Assembly (NCBI GenBank): GCA_043777595.1
Contig: JAYWHT010000115.1
Coordinates: forward strand, 1-25,844
DNA: 25,844 nucleotides
DNA from: JAYVJH01 sp043777595
GTDB lineage: Bacteria; Bacteroidota; Bacteroidia; Cytophagales; Spirosomataceae
Reading direction: 5' to 3'
Positions within the stretch are counted from its first letter, which is position 1, and the number at the start of each line of letters is the position of its first letter. Below the pieces are notes generated by a model that saw only the letters and a program-made list of their open reading frames with translations, did not search any database and was not told the DNA's origin. Made by a program: the position numbers and the translations under genes. Shown here one piece after another: positions 9,101-15,969 of the stretch.

Positions 9101-9575
9101 CGCCGACTCGCTCAATATCCTCAAAACCGACTGCCAGATGGAAACCGACCTACCCGTGATTATTCCAGATAGTTATATCAAAAATATTTCGGAACGACTC
9201 TCGCTCTATACCCGCTTAGACAGCATAGCAAGCGAACAAGAATTAGACAATTTCCATACCGAAATCACCGACCGATTTGGTACAATGCCAACGCAAGTAC
9301 GAAATTTACTGCAAATGGTAAAAATCAGGTGGCTGGCCGAAGCAATGTGTATCGAAAAACTAACTCTAAAAAGCAATTTACTCAAAGCCACATTTAAAAC
9401 ACAAGGCAACGATGTGTTTTTTCAGTCCGATGCCTTTGGTCATGTGATTGGTCATATTCAAAAAAATGCCAATCGTTTTGCATTAAAAGATTTAAAAAAC
9501 AAATTATTGCTAACTTGCACCAATGTTCAGGACGTAAAAGGGCTGGAGGCCGTGATGCGGGAGTTGAGTGTTTAA
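6147..9575 (+). CDS. mfd: Transcription-repair coupling factor Mfd
   Basis: Mfd is a cytoplasmic ATP-driven translocase that removes RNA polymerase stalled at DNA lesions and recruits UvrA. The 1142-aa protein shows the full architecture: a UvrB-like N-terminal part; the RNA-polymerase-binding CarD/RID domain ('LQPGDYVTHVDYGIGRFAGM'); the SF2 motor with Walker A 'GDVGFGKT' at residues 615-622 and Walker B 'DEEQ' at 716-719; 'TATPIPRTLHFSLMGARDLS'; the RecG-like 'QMRGRVGRSNRQAFCYL'; and a C-terminal TRCF domain. Two stretches, residues about 119-140 and 339-362, are Pro/Gly-rich and are encoded by G/C-rich palindromes absent from normal Mfd. Removing them restores an ordinary length near 1100. 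Both preserve the frame, so the protein is probably functional. It ends by overlapping the convergent 55-codon gene by 4 bp. Confidence 0.97.
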   Translation: MTPILPKDLVTLYEQDSFVQVIVNQINSPAADQFRVQVKGLVGSLDAVLVAAAYRSNPRPCLFVMNDREEAAYFQNDLQNLLGQEVLYYPMSFKRPYHYEEIDNANVLMRAEILNKLNSAPPAPDGGVNLAPPSGAGGAGLLVVCYPESLSEKVINKRSLLSNTFTVRVGEKLDTDFLSEFLIGYDFEKSDFVYEAGQFAVRGGIVDVFSYASEFPFRIELFDDEVESIRAFSPESQLSMDSVRQINILPDIQNKLTLESRESFLSFWPDNTLLWFKDAELTLELVDKSFEKAEQYLNEIVGAGIQVVKDPNELYETRRGLLSQFKTFKTVEFGTRFYSPLSPPKGELKTPPLRGGWGGLQPSFNKDFKRLIADLQQRQAEGYVNVIAAESARQLERLATIFEELDPYLKFRPLNISLRGGFIDHQLKIVCYTDHQIFVRFHKYRVRDRFSKSKAITLKELKTLQPGDYVTHVDYGIGRFAGMEKVDVGGREQEAIRLIYKDNDLLYVSIHSLHKIAKYTGKEGQTIAMSKLGSGDWENKKSKVRKQIKDIAHELISLYAKRKSAPGFAYSPDNFMQIELESSFIYEDTPDQGTATAAVKADMEKAHPMDRLVCGDVGFGKTEVAIRAAFKAVCDSRQVAVLVPTSILSTQHYKTFKERLANFPVRVDYISRFKTAKEIKQTLADVESGKVDIIIGTHRVVNKDVKFKNLGLLVIDEEQKFGVKTKDRLKELRVNVDVLTLTATPIPRTLHFSLMGARDLSVIGTPPPNRQPVTTEVHVFNEVFIRDAIRFETERGGQVFFVHNRVSDIESVANIILRLVPEVKIGIAHGQMPDDRLEKAMNMFVEGLYDVLVSTNIIESGIDISNANTIIINSAHYFGMSDLHQMRGRVGRSNRQAFCYLLTPPVSVLTTDARKRLQTLEEFSDLGDGFKVAMRDLDIRGAGNLLGAEQSGFINDLGYEMYHKILDEAVQELKQTEFKDLFELTADSLNILKTDCQMETDLPVIIPDSYIKNISERLSLYTRLDSIASEQELDNFHTEITDRFGTMPTQVRNLLQMVKIRWLAEAMCIEKLTLKSNLLKATFKTQGNDVFFQSDAFGHVIGHIQKNANRFALKDLKNKLLLTCTNVQDVKGLEAVMRELSV
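6502..6564. repeat. Palindromic insertion element in mfd (copy 1)
   Basis: The 27-bp arms 6502-6528 and 6538-6564 are perfect reverse complements around a 9-nt loop (TAAATTTAG), rich in runs of C and G. The element is 63 bp, exactly 21 codons, so it adds a peptide of the type SAPPAPDGG...APPSGAGGAG without breaking mfd. The flanking protein reads smoothly when the element is removed ('EILNKLNS' joined to 'LLVVCYPES'). Confidence 0.85.
7161..7224. repeat. Palindromic insertion element in mfd (copy 2)
   Basis: An imperfect inverted repeat. The left arm begins AGCCCCCTAAGTCCCCC and ends GGGGGAGTT at 7189; the right arm begins AACTCCCCC at 7193 and ends GGGGGGGGCT near 7224. It encodes SPLSPPKGEL-KTPPLRGGWGG in frame within mfd. 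It is related to copy 1 in design but not identical. G/C-rich palindromes of this general kind are scattered through many Cytophagales genomes (recollection, not searched). Confidence 0.75.
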
Positions 9576-9739
9576 AAAAGAGCCGTAGCTATTTCTCGCC
9601 CAGCCACTATCACTCTTTTTTGAGATTTCTTTGCTTTGATTTGACGCATGACTATTCTAAAATCTGCGGTGTCTTCGTCAGACCATTGGCCTGACTGAAT
9701 CACTAAGTCAATGCCTTGCGGCTCTCTTATTGGTTTCAT
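9572..9739 (-). CDS. Small 55-aa protein coupled to the GNAT-like gene
   Basis: A short frame on the minus strand starts with the ATG at 9739, which overlaps the TGA of the upstream 171-codon gene as ATGA, a classic translational coupling. It encodes 55 residues beginning MKPIREPQGIDLVIQSGQW and ending with a basic segment ('RQIKAKKSQKRVIVAGRE'). Its TAA (9572-9574) overlaps the convergent mfd stop. The 'KPIREPxxIDxxIxSxxW' opening resembles small proteins I recall as partners of GNAT-like genes in Bacteroidetes, but the function is unknown. The tight coupling argues that it is a real gene, possibly forming a complex with its partner, in the manner of an antitoxin or regulatory subunit. That last idea is speculative. 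Confidence 0.65.
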   Translation of the reverse strand: MKPIREPQGIDLVIQSGQWSDEDTADFRIVMRQIKAKKSQKRVIVAGREIATALF

Positions 9740-10251
9740 ATTTGAAATGATTTGAAATACCGATTTACTAATTTTTTGGCTGCATTTGTTTCTATAAACA
9801 TTTTCAGCCCTCGAAAATGTGTTGCGCCAAGCGTTTTTTCGTAGTGTTGAATAAGGGCTGATTTGGCATCAAAAGCCACAAATCCGTCATATTTATTCTC
9901 AAAGGCAACTTTACAGGCATAGGCTACCAAATTTGCAGGAACACCTAAGTATATTTTACTGACCCCTTTGTTAAATTTTGCGCTTTCAAGCAAGTGCATA
10001 AAAATGTGGTCATCTTTATTTTCAAGACTTAAAAGCCCATGTATAATTTTAGGGTTCTGAGGAGTTATAAGTTTAAAAACTTGTCTATTTGCTATTTGTG
10101 TTTCCTTTTTCCAGTTGAAAAGCCAGTCTGTCTTTTTGATTTCCTTTCCACTATCGCCAAAGTGAATTCGAGCAATTTCTGTATCAAACACCTCGCCAGT
10201 TAGTGCATTTTCTATTGAATTTGTGAGTTTATCTATCTCAAAATCAAACAC
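9736..10251 (-). CDS. GNAT-like protein (putative N-acetyltransferase fold)
   Basis: A 171-aa soluble protein without signal peptide or membrane segment. The C-terminal half reads like a GNAT-fold protein: the strand 'IIHGLLSLENKDDHIFMHLL', then 'YLGVPANLVAYACKVAFENK' where the acyl-CoA-binding loop and helix would lie, then 'YDGFVAFDAKSALIQHYEKT' and 'ATHFRGLKMFIETNAAKKLV'. The usual Q/RxxGxG/A signature is not exact, so catalytic activity is uncertain. It lies first in a two-gene unit with the 55-codon gene, coupled by ATGA. A box close to TAnnTTTG (TAACTTTA) lies roughly 30 bases before the start. The pairing of a GNAT-like protein with a tiny partner recalls GNAT toxin-antitoxin modules, but here the small gene comes second and no DNA-binding fold is evident. 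Confidence 0.7.
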   Translation of the reverse strand: MFDFEIDKLTNSIENALTGEVFDTEIARIHFGDSGKEIKKTDWLFNWKKETQIANRQVFKLITPQNPKIIHGLLSLENKDDHIFMHLLESAKFNKGVSKIYLGVPANLVAYACKVAFENKYDGFVAFDAKSALIQHYEKTLGATHFRGLKMFIETNAAKKLVNRYFKSFQI

Positions 10252-10434
10252 ATATTTTTAATTTTTTTTACTGTAAAGTTACATATTAAGGCTGATATTT
10301 TAAATCAAACGAGCTATTTTCTTTCAACTTGTACATTTTCATTTATACTTTTTGTAAATTTGAGTTCATAACGATAAAATACATCGAAACTATAAATTAG
10401 AATTTTGGGGCTACACCAGAGAATTACAATCAGT
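10252..10434. other. Divergent spacer between the GNAT-like unit and the membrane protein gene
   Basis: AT-rich DNA without a recognisable gene. It carries the upstream region of both neighbours. The plus-strand frame could start at a TTG at 10405, but the ATG at 10435 is preferred because the protein then begins with an amphipathic segment and a standard start codon. Confidence 0.5.
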
Positions 10435-12885
10435 ATGAAGTCATTTTTTGCTCGATACTTTGATGATTTAAAAACATTACCTAAATCTGATATTGAATCG
10501 CTCGTAAGCAAGAAAATTAGCCAAGACTACGCAGATTTAGAGACAATCATTAGAAAAAATGCACTCAGAACTCGTGTAGAAGATACTCTCAGTAGGCCAG
10601 ACTCTTGGAAATGGGTGTTAGGCTTTTTCTTGAGCATCAGTATTTTACTTTTTGGCGGAAGCGCATTTTTTACATATTTGCATCAAAACTATGATATTCA
10701 TTGGTGTTTCTCTTGGCAACCAATTAGCTTACTCACCGCACAAAGTTTGATAGACCAACGCATTAGCAACGTAGCTACAATTATTGGACTCTCGTTGACC
10801 GTTTCTACATTTTTGGTCAATAATTTGGCAGAAAAAGAGAGCAATTATCATCTACTTTTCAAGACAGTTTTTATCTACCCTATTATTTATTACGCACTTG
10901 GTTTGATGATTTGGTTAGAAGCTATATCTATACTGAAAGAGTCATTTTCAGTATACAATAGCTACCTTTTTGTCAATGCTGTATCATTTACACATTTTTT
11001 AATTGCGCTGTTACTCGTTTCAATCGCTTATTTATTTAGCCAACTTATACCTTTATTGAATCCAGAATTTTTATACCAAAAAACGATAGAAGACTTCACA
11101 AAAAATACTCATATTATTTTATTAGACGGAATCAAGACCAAAGAAAAAGACTTAATCGATGATAATTTATATGGGAAAGAATACAAATGGGCTAACAGTA
11201 CAACAGTAGAGTCAAGCAGTAGGTATATTTCTAATTATGACTCCCATAATAAAACAATAGAACGACAAACGGAAAAAATTAGAAGCGCCATTGAAAAAAA
11301 GGATTTAAAAGCATTGCAAAAAGGATTAGAGTTTTACAAAATAGGTTACGAGGTATTCTGTACCCACATGAAAGGGAATAATATCTTTCGTTATCGCTTT
11401 GATGACCCTTCGATTATCAAACAACGGGAATACCTACTATCCGAAATCTTGCGTCTTAGTATTGAGCAAAAAAAAAATCAGCTTTTTGACGAAGTTCTAT
11501 ATTTTGTATCTGGTTGTCTTGCACGTAGTAGGTATTCTGATAATCAAATTGTTTTTTATCAGCTCATTTATGTAATAAAAAGCACTTTTAAATATATCAA
11601 CCCTCAATACCAAAGCCATTATTTATCAGAAATATTAAAATTGATTGATAGAAAACTAACTCCATTTTTCTCTCCTACAAACAATATTAAGCCAGAAATA
11701 GATAACAATTATCAGCTACAATGCTATACGCTTTTATTAACCTTGATTCAAGCCACACTCAAACATCTTTATAATTCGTCTGAAACCAAATCGTTAGAAG
11801 GATTCCAAGCTGCTATGACAGTATTAAACGATACGAATCAAGACTTGTATCGCAAACACTTTGATACAGAACACGCTTTGTGGGACTTATCTCGTAATAT
11901 AAAACTATCAGAAAACGAACGAGAAAAAACCCAAAAAGAGTTAAAAGAGAAAATGAGGCTCTATGATGCAAGTCGTCACGCTTCTTTGGCAGTTAAATCA
12001 TGGTTATTTTATATTTATCAATGTGGTTGTATAGACGGCCAACTACTTAAAAATGCCATTGGTAGTGTTCGTTACCAATTCGATGATTCTCAAACACTTT
12101 TATCTGACTATTGTACGATTTTAAAGGCTGATAGAGACTATTTAGGATTTGATGACTGGGATTTTAGAGAGAGAATATCCAGCAGTCGCATTACTATCTC
12201 GGCAGCTATTGGCCCAAATGATTGGTTGCCTTATGGTTTATTGGCTGAAACATTACTACATGATTTAGACGAAAATGCCGATTATTCAACCATTGAAACC
12301 TACATACAATGGCAATTTATTGATGCTGATTGGCCTTTTAACTTGATGATTGACAAACAAGAAGAATGGTTAGAAATACTGGAAATTGATGCTGAACTAT
12401 ATGAGAAACGAAAAACAACATTTAGGAATATCATTGAGCGTTTGGCCAGACAAGAGAAATTAAAAGAACTACGAGATATAGCAAGCCAACCATTTGACAA
12501 TTCTAAAATAGAAAATTTTAAAAACGAAAATTTTAAATCATGGAAACACCACGCAAGTATTCTTTCTATATTTGAACATTTTGGCAATAAAATCATACGA
12601 CCTATTTCAGATACATCATTAAAACACTACCCTTTTAGCCACAGTTACCCCAAAAGCGCATTTGTTGAACAAAAATATTCTGTATTTATGGAAAGAGGAA
12701 ATTTTGGTGGAAGTGTGGGCGATTATTTCAATTTGAGTTTTTTAGAATTGATTGACAAAGAAAAAAAAGATCAAATACTCAATTTTCAAACTGTGGTAGA
12801 AGCATACGCAAGTGTTTCTAAGTTACTGATAAGCAAAGGATTTAAACCCAATTTAATAATTGCACCTATTGGTTTTATTTACTGA
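10435..12885 (+). CDS. Large membrane protein of unknown function, ending at an in-frame TGA
   Basis: From the ATG at 10435 the frame encodes 816 residues. Four hydrophobic segments at about residues 60-82, 111-130, 143-166 and 178-203 make an N-terminal membrane domain. The remaining ~600 residues are charged, helical and probably cytoplasmic. I do not recognise a catalytic motif. The frame ends at a TGA (12883-12885), but exactly the same frame stays open for another 157 codons, to 13356, with protein-like composition, so the ancestral product was probably about 973 aa. The TGA could be a nonsense mutation (one transition from TGG or CGA), a sequencing error, or a readthrough site. No neighbouring gene suggests a function. 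It could be a membrane-anchored sensor or a defence-type protein, but nothing in the sequence decides this. Confidence 0.8.
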   Translation: MKSFFARYFDDLKTLPKSDIESLVSKKISQDYADLETIIRKNALRTRVEDTLSRPDSWKWVLGFFLSISILLFGGSAFFTYLHQNYDIHWCFSWQPISLLTAQSLIDQRISNVATIIGLSLTVSTFLVNNLAEKESNYHLLFKTVFIYPIIYYALGLMIWLEAISILKESFSVYNSYLFVNAVSFTHFLIALLLVSIAYLFSQLIPLLNPEFLYQKTIEDFTKNTHIILLDGIKTKEKDLIDDNLYGKEYKWANSTTVESSSRYISNYDSHNKTIERQTEKIRSAIEKKDLKALQKGLEFYKIGYEVFCTHMKGNNIFRYRFDDPSIIKQREYLLSEILRLSIEQKKNQLFDEVLYFVSGCLARSRYSDNQIVFYQLIYVIKSTFKYINPQYQSHYLSEILKLIDRKLTPFFSPTNNIKPEIDNNYQLQCYTLLLTLIQATLKHLYNSSETKSLEGFQAAMTVLNDTNQDLYRKHFDTEHALWDLSRNIKLSENEREKTQKELKEKMRLYDASRHASLAVKSWLFYIYQCGCIDGQLLKNAIGSVRYQFDDSQTLLSDYCTILKADRDYLGFDDWDFRERISSSRITISAAIGPNDWLPYGLLAETLLHDLDENADYSTIETYIQWQFIDADWPFNLMIDKQEEWLEILEIDAELYEKRKTTFRNIIERLARQEKLKELRDIASQPFDNSKIENFKNENFKSWKHHASILSIFEHFGNKIIRPISDTSLKHYPFSHSYPKSAFVEQKYSVFMERGNFGGSVGDYFNLSFLELIDKEKKDQILNFQTVVEAYASVSKLLISKGFKPNLIIAPIGFIY

Positions 12886-13356
12886 GACACCGCTCAGTTT
12901 GATGCGATTCCTACATTTACAAAAATATATGACAATTCTGCAAAACTCACTAATCTTTCTGGAATGATCGATGATGATATTTGGGTAGTTACACATTATA
13001 ACGAAGATTGGAAAGATAAGATAATTATCTGTAATTTTGAGAAAGCATTTCAACTACAAATGGGCGAAGATACCGCACGAATGGGCAAGCAAGTGGAAAC
13101 TAATGTTCGAGAACTTACCGAAGATGAGTTTACAAAAGCCTCCACCGAGGGTTATAGCAATTGGTCAGACAATGAAAAATTGTCACGAGAAGAAACAATC
13201 GCAAAAATAAGCAATACAGTTGTGGTCGAAATGAACTATAACTTAAATTTAGAAGTAATTGATAAAGAGGCTTTTGAGATTATAAAAATTGAAAACACTG
13301 GAATGGAAGTCTTCGCTCAAAGCGAAGACTTCCACAGCACGAAAATAGTAAACTAA
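12886..13356 (+). pseudogene. C-terminal continuation of the membrane protein beyond the TGA
   Basis: The same reading frame as the gene before it continues directly after the TGA with DTAQFDAIPTFTKIYDNSAK and runs to a TAA at 13354-13356. The first internal ATG is at 12964, but no ribosome binding site is obvious there and the residues before it read as continuous protein. I therefore take this as the displaced C-terminal ~156 residues of one interrupted gene rather than an independent gene. Its end is encoded by a perfect palindrome (13305-13333), so the last codons may be recent. Confidence 0.65.
13305..13333. repeat. Perfect 13-bp palindrome at a coding 3' end
   Basis: GGAAGTCTTCGCT (13305-13317) and AGCGAAGACTTCC (13321-13333) are perfect reverse complements around CAA. 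It lies in the last codons of the interrupted membrane-protein frame and could form a very stable hairpin. No T-run follows, so it is not a typical intrinsic terminator. It is more likely an interspersed palindromic repeat. Confidence 0.75.
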
Positions 13357-13395
13357 AAACTAAAACCATGAAAATAAAAAATTGTATTTCCATTT

Positions 13396-13463
13396 CGTGG
13401 CCTGTTTGGGCGACCCCGTGTCTTCACAGGACATTGGTACGGTCTGTGAAGACACAGACCACG
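13396..13463. repeat. Palindromic element just upstream of the DUF4159 gene
   Basis: The outer arms CGTGGCCTGT and ACAGACCACG pair with one G-T. Inside, GTGTCTTCACAG (13418-13429) pairs perfectly with CTGTGAAGACAC (13444-13455). An alternative fold pairs GGTCTGTG (13441-13448) with CACAGACC (13453-13460). It ends four bases before the ATG chosen for the DUF4159 gene and is more G/C-rich than its surroundings. Confidence 0.75.
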
Positions 13464-13466
13464 GCT

Positions 13467-14144
13467 ATGAATTTAAAAAAAAATATATTTCTTTCATTCT
13501 TCATTCTACATTCTACACTCTTCATCAGCGAAGCAACAGCGCAATATGCCTACAAAGTGGCCAAACTAAAATACGGCGGCGGCGGCGACTGGTATGCCAA
13601 CAAAACGTCGATGCCTAATTTGATAAAATATTGTAACCAAAACCTACGAATGAATATGTTTGCCGAAGAAGACATCGTAGAGCCTGGTAGCCCCGATTTA
13701 TTTTCATATCCGTTTGTACATTTGACAGGCCACGGCAATGTACTTTTTACAGAGGCCGATGCTCGAAACTTACGACGGTGGATGTTGGCAGGTGGCTTTT
13801 TGCACTTAGACGACAATTATGGCCTTGATAAATTTATTCGTAGAGAAATGAAAAAAGTATTTCCAGAACTAAGTTTTGTAGAAGTGCCGTTCAATCATAA
13901 AATCTATCACCAACGGTTTGACTTTCCGAACGGCTTACCCAAAGTACATGAACACGATGGCAAAGCACCGCAGGGCTACGGGCTGTTTTGGCAAGGACGG
14001 CTGGTATGTTTTTATAGCTACGAATGCGATTTGGGCAATGGCTGGGAAGATCAAAGTGTCTATAACGACCCCGAAGAACTACGCCAAAGAGCCTTACAAA
14101 TGGGTGCTAATATTTTACAATTTGCATTTTCGGTCAATAATTAA
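13467..14144 (+). CDS. Secreted DUF4159 family protein
   Basis: From the ATG at 13467 the product is 225 aa with a signal peptide (MNLKKNIFLSFFILHSTLF followed by ISEATAQ) and a mature DUF4159 domain. The recognisable parts are 'YGGGGDWY' after the signal, 'YPFVHLTGHGNVLF', 'WMLAGGFLHLDDNYGLDKF', 'VEVPFNHKIYH' and the C-terminal 'RALQMGANILQFAFS'. DUF4159 proteins of Bacteroidetes are exported and of unknown biochemical role; the fold resembles a glutamine-amidotransferase-like (ThuA-type) domain. An in-frame ATG at 13368 would add 33 residues encoded by the palindromic repeat in front of the signal peptide; I reject that start because it would bury the signal. Confidence 0.85.
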   Translation: MNLKKNIFLSFFILHSTLFISEATAQYAYKVAKLKYGGGGDWYANKTSMPNLIKYCNQNLRMNMFAEEDIVEPGSPDLFSYPFVHLTGHGNVLFTEADARNLRRWMLAGGFLHLDDNYGLDKFIRREMKKVFPELSFVEVPFNHKIYHQRFDFPNGLPKVHEHDGKAPQGYGLFWQGRLVCFYSYECDLGNGWEDQSVYNDPEELRQRALQMGANILQFAFSVNN

Positions 14145-14177
14145 AAAATACTGTTATTTGAATTTTCGTCCAGAGGA

Positions 14178-14214
14178 CTTTCGATAGTCGTCACTCGCTG
14201 GAAATCGAGCGACT
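14178..14214. repeat. Imperfect inverted repeat in the spacer before the carboxylase gene
   Basis: AGTCG-TCA-CTCG (14186-14197) pairs with CGAGCGACT (14206-14214) apart from a three-base bulge. The spacer 14145-14280 otherwise shows only AT-rich DNA with repeated TACATCA-like words before the next ATG. Function unknown; it may be a fragment of an interspersed repeat. Confidence 0.3.
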
Positions 14215-14280
14215 GCTTAGAACTTGAAGTGAAGACTTATTTACATCATACATTATATTTCATACATCACATATATTTCT

Positions 14281-15819
14281 ATGTCCAAAACTCAAATTCT
14301 TGACAAAAAAAATGCCGAAGCCTTACTCGGTGGTGGCCAAAAACGGATTGATGCCCAACACAAAAAAGGTAAACTCTCGGCTCGTGAGCGTATTGATTTA
14401 TTGTTAGATGCCGATTCTTTTGAAGAAATAGGCAAATTTATCATGCACCGATGTAAAGACTTTGGATTGGACAAAGAGCATTATCTCGGCGATGGGGTCG
14501 TTACGGGCTATGGTATGATTGATGGCCGATTGGTCTATGTTTTTGCACAAGATTTCACTGTTTTTGGTGGCTCATTGTCAGAAACTCACGCCGAAAAAAT
14601 ATGTAAACTAATGGACTTAGCCATGAAAAACGGTGCGCCAATAATAGGATTGAACGATTCGGGCGGGGCCAGAATACAAGAGGGTGTGCTGTCGTTGGCG
14701 GGTTATGCCGATATTTTTTATAAAAATACACAGGCTTCGGGAGTTATTCCGCAGCTTTCGGCTATCATGGGGCCTTGTGCAGGTGGGGCGGTTTATTCAC
14801 CAGCTATTACCGACTTTATTATGATGGTCGAAAACACAAGCTATATGTTTGTAACAGGGCCAAATGTAGTCAAGACTGTAACCCACGAAGACGTAACCTC
14901 CGAGGAGTTGGGTGGTGCCATGACCCATGCCACAAAGTCGGGCGTTACGCATTTTGTGAGTGCCAACGAAGCCCAATGTTTGCGAGAATTACGGCAATTA
15001 TTGAGTTATATGCCCCAAAACTGCGAAGACGAGCCGCAACAGTTGCCTTATGAAAGTACCGATGAAAAACGTCTCAAACTCAACGACATTATTCCCGAAA
15101 ATGCCAACCAGCCCTACGATGTACGTGAGGTAATAACTGAACTGGTAGATGAAAATTCGTTTTTTGAAGTACATAAATATTTTGCCGAAAATATTGTAGT
15201 GGGTTTCTCAAGAATCGGTGGGCGATCTGTGGGTATTGTGGCCAATCAGCCAGCAGTTTTGGCAGGTGTGTTGGACATTGATGCCAGCACCAAAGGCGCA
15301 AGATTCGTTCGGTTTTGCGATTGTTTTAACATTCCGTTACTTGTTCTCGAAGATGTTCCTGGATTTTTGCCTGGCACAGACCAAGAATGGAATGGGATTA
15401 TTACCAATGGGGCCAAATTGTTATACGCTTTTTGTGAGGCAACCGTCCCTCGCATTACGGTCATAACTCGCAAGGCTTATGGCGGGGCTTACGACGTAAT
15501 GAACTCGAAGCACATTGGCGCAGATATGAACTACGCTTGGCCAACGGCTGAGATTGCGGTGATGGGCGCAAGCGGCGCATCTGAGATTATTTTTAAGAAA
15601 GAAATAGCCGAAGCCACTGACCCAGCCGCCAAACTACAAGAAAAAGTAGCCGATTATACCGAAAAATTTACCAATCCATACCGCGCCGCTCACCGTGGCT
15701 ACGTTGATGAGGTAATATACCCAAACCAAACCCGTGAAAAACTACTAAGGGCTTTTAAGATGCTTGAAAACAAAGCCGTAACTTCACCCCGTAAAAAACA
15801 TGGAAATATACCGTTGTAA
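14281..15819 (+). CDS. pccB: Acyl-CoA carboxylase beta (carboxyltransferase) subunit, PccB-like
   Basis: A 512-aa cytoplasmic carboxyltransferase that moves CO2 from carboxybiotin to an acyl-CoA such as propionyl-CoA, forming methylmalonyl-CoA. It has the two crotonase-like halves of the family: the N-terminal 'FTVFGGSLSETHAEKI', 'LNDSGGARIQEGV' and 'GPCAGGAVYSPA' (CoA-binding oxyanion loop) and 'HEDVTSEELGGA'; the C-terminal 'LEDVPGFLPGTDQE', 'ITRKAYGGAYDVMNSK' and 'WPTAEIAVMGASGA'. The length is normal for PccB/MmdA. The biotin carboxylase and biotin-carrier subunits are not adjacent, so they must be encoded elsewhere. Substrate choice (propionyl-, methylcrotonyl- or methylmalonyl-CoA decarboxylase use) cannot be fixed from sequence, but the motifs fit PccB better than MccB. 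Confidence 0.92.
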   Translation: MSKTQILDKKNAEALLGGGQKRIDAQHKKGKLSARERIDLLLDADSFEEIGKFIMHRCKDFGLDKEHYLGDGVVTGYGMIDGRLVYVFAQDFTVFGGSLSETHAEKICKLMDLAMKNGAPIIGLNDSGGARIQEGVLSLAGYADIFYKNTQASGVIPQLSAIMGPCAGGAVYSPAITDFIMMVENTSYMFVTGPNVVKTVTHEDVTSEELGGAMTHATKSGVTHFVSANEAQCLRELRQLLSYMPQNCEDEPQQLPYESTDEKRLKLNDIIPENANQPYDVREVITELVDENSFFEVHKYFAENIVVGFSRIGGRSVGIVANQPAVLAGVLDIDASTKGARFVRFCDCFNIPLLVLEDVPGFLPGTDQEWNGIITNGAKLLYAFCEATVPRITVITRKAYGGAYDVMNSKHIGADMNYAWPTAEIAVMGASGASEIIFKKEIAEATDPAAKLQEKVADYTEKFTNPYRAAHRGYVDEVIYPNQTREKLLRAFKMLENKAVTSPRKKHGNIPL

Positions 15820-15969
15820 AAACCAAGGGTGTTGGTTATGAGAATTTTTATTGGCAAGATGGCTACGGGAAATATTCAGTAAAATCTCCTTTTACACTTC
15901 TCGGTTTTTCTGTTTATTTTTTATAATAACTCTGCCACTCAATAACCCAACAACTCAGTAACTCAATAA

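Noticed and set aside
12883..12885. TGA in the membrane-protein gene read as selenocysteine
   Set aside because: The small hairpin overlaps the TGA instead of lying just after it with a GU-containing apical loop, and nothing else in the window suggests a selenocysteine system.
13368..13466. Upstream ATG for the DUF4159 gene
   Set aside because: It would place 33 residues encoded by a palindromic repeat before a clear signal peptide.
15821..15837. AACCAA/TTGGTT hairpin after the carboxylase gene as a terminator
   Set aside because: The stem is only 6 bp and no T-run follows directly.
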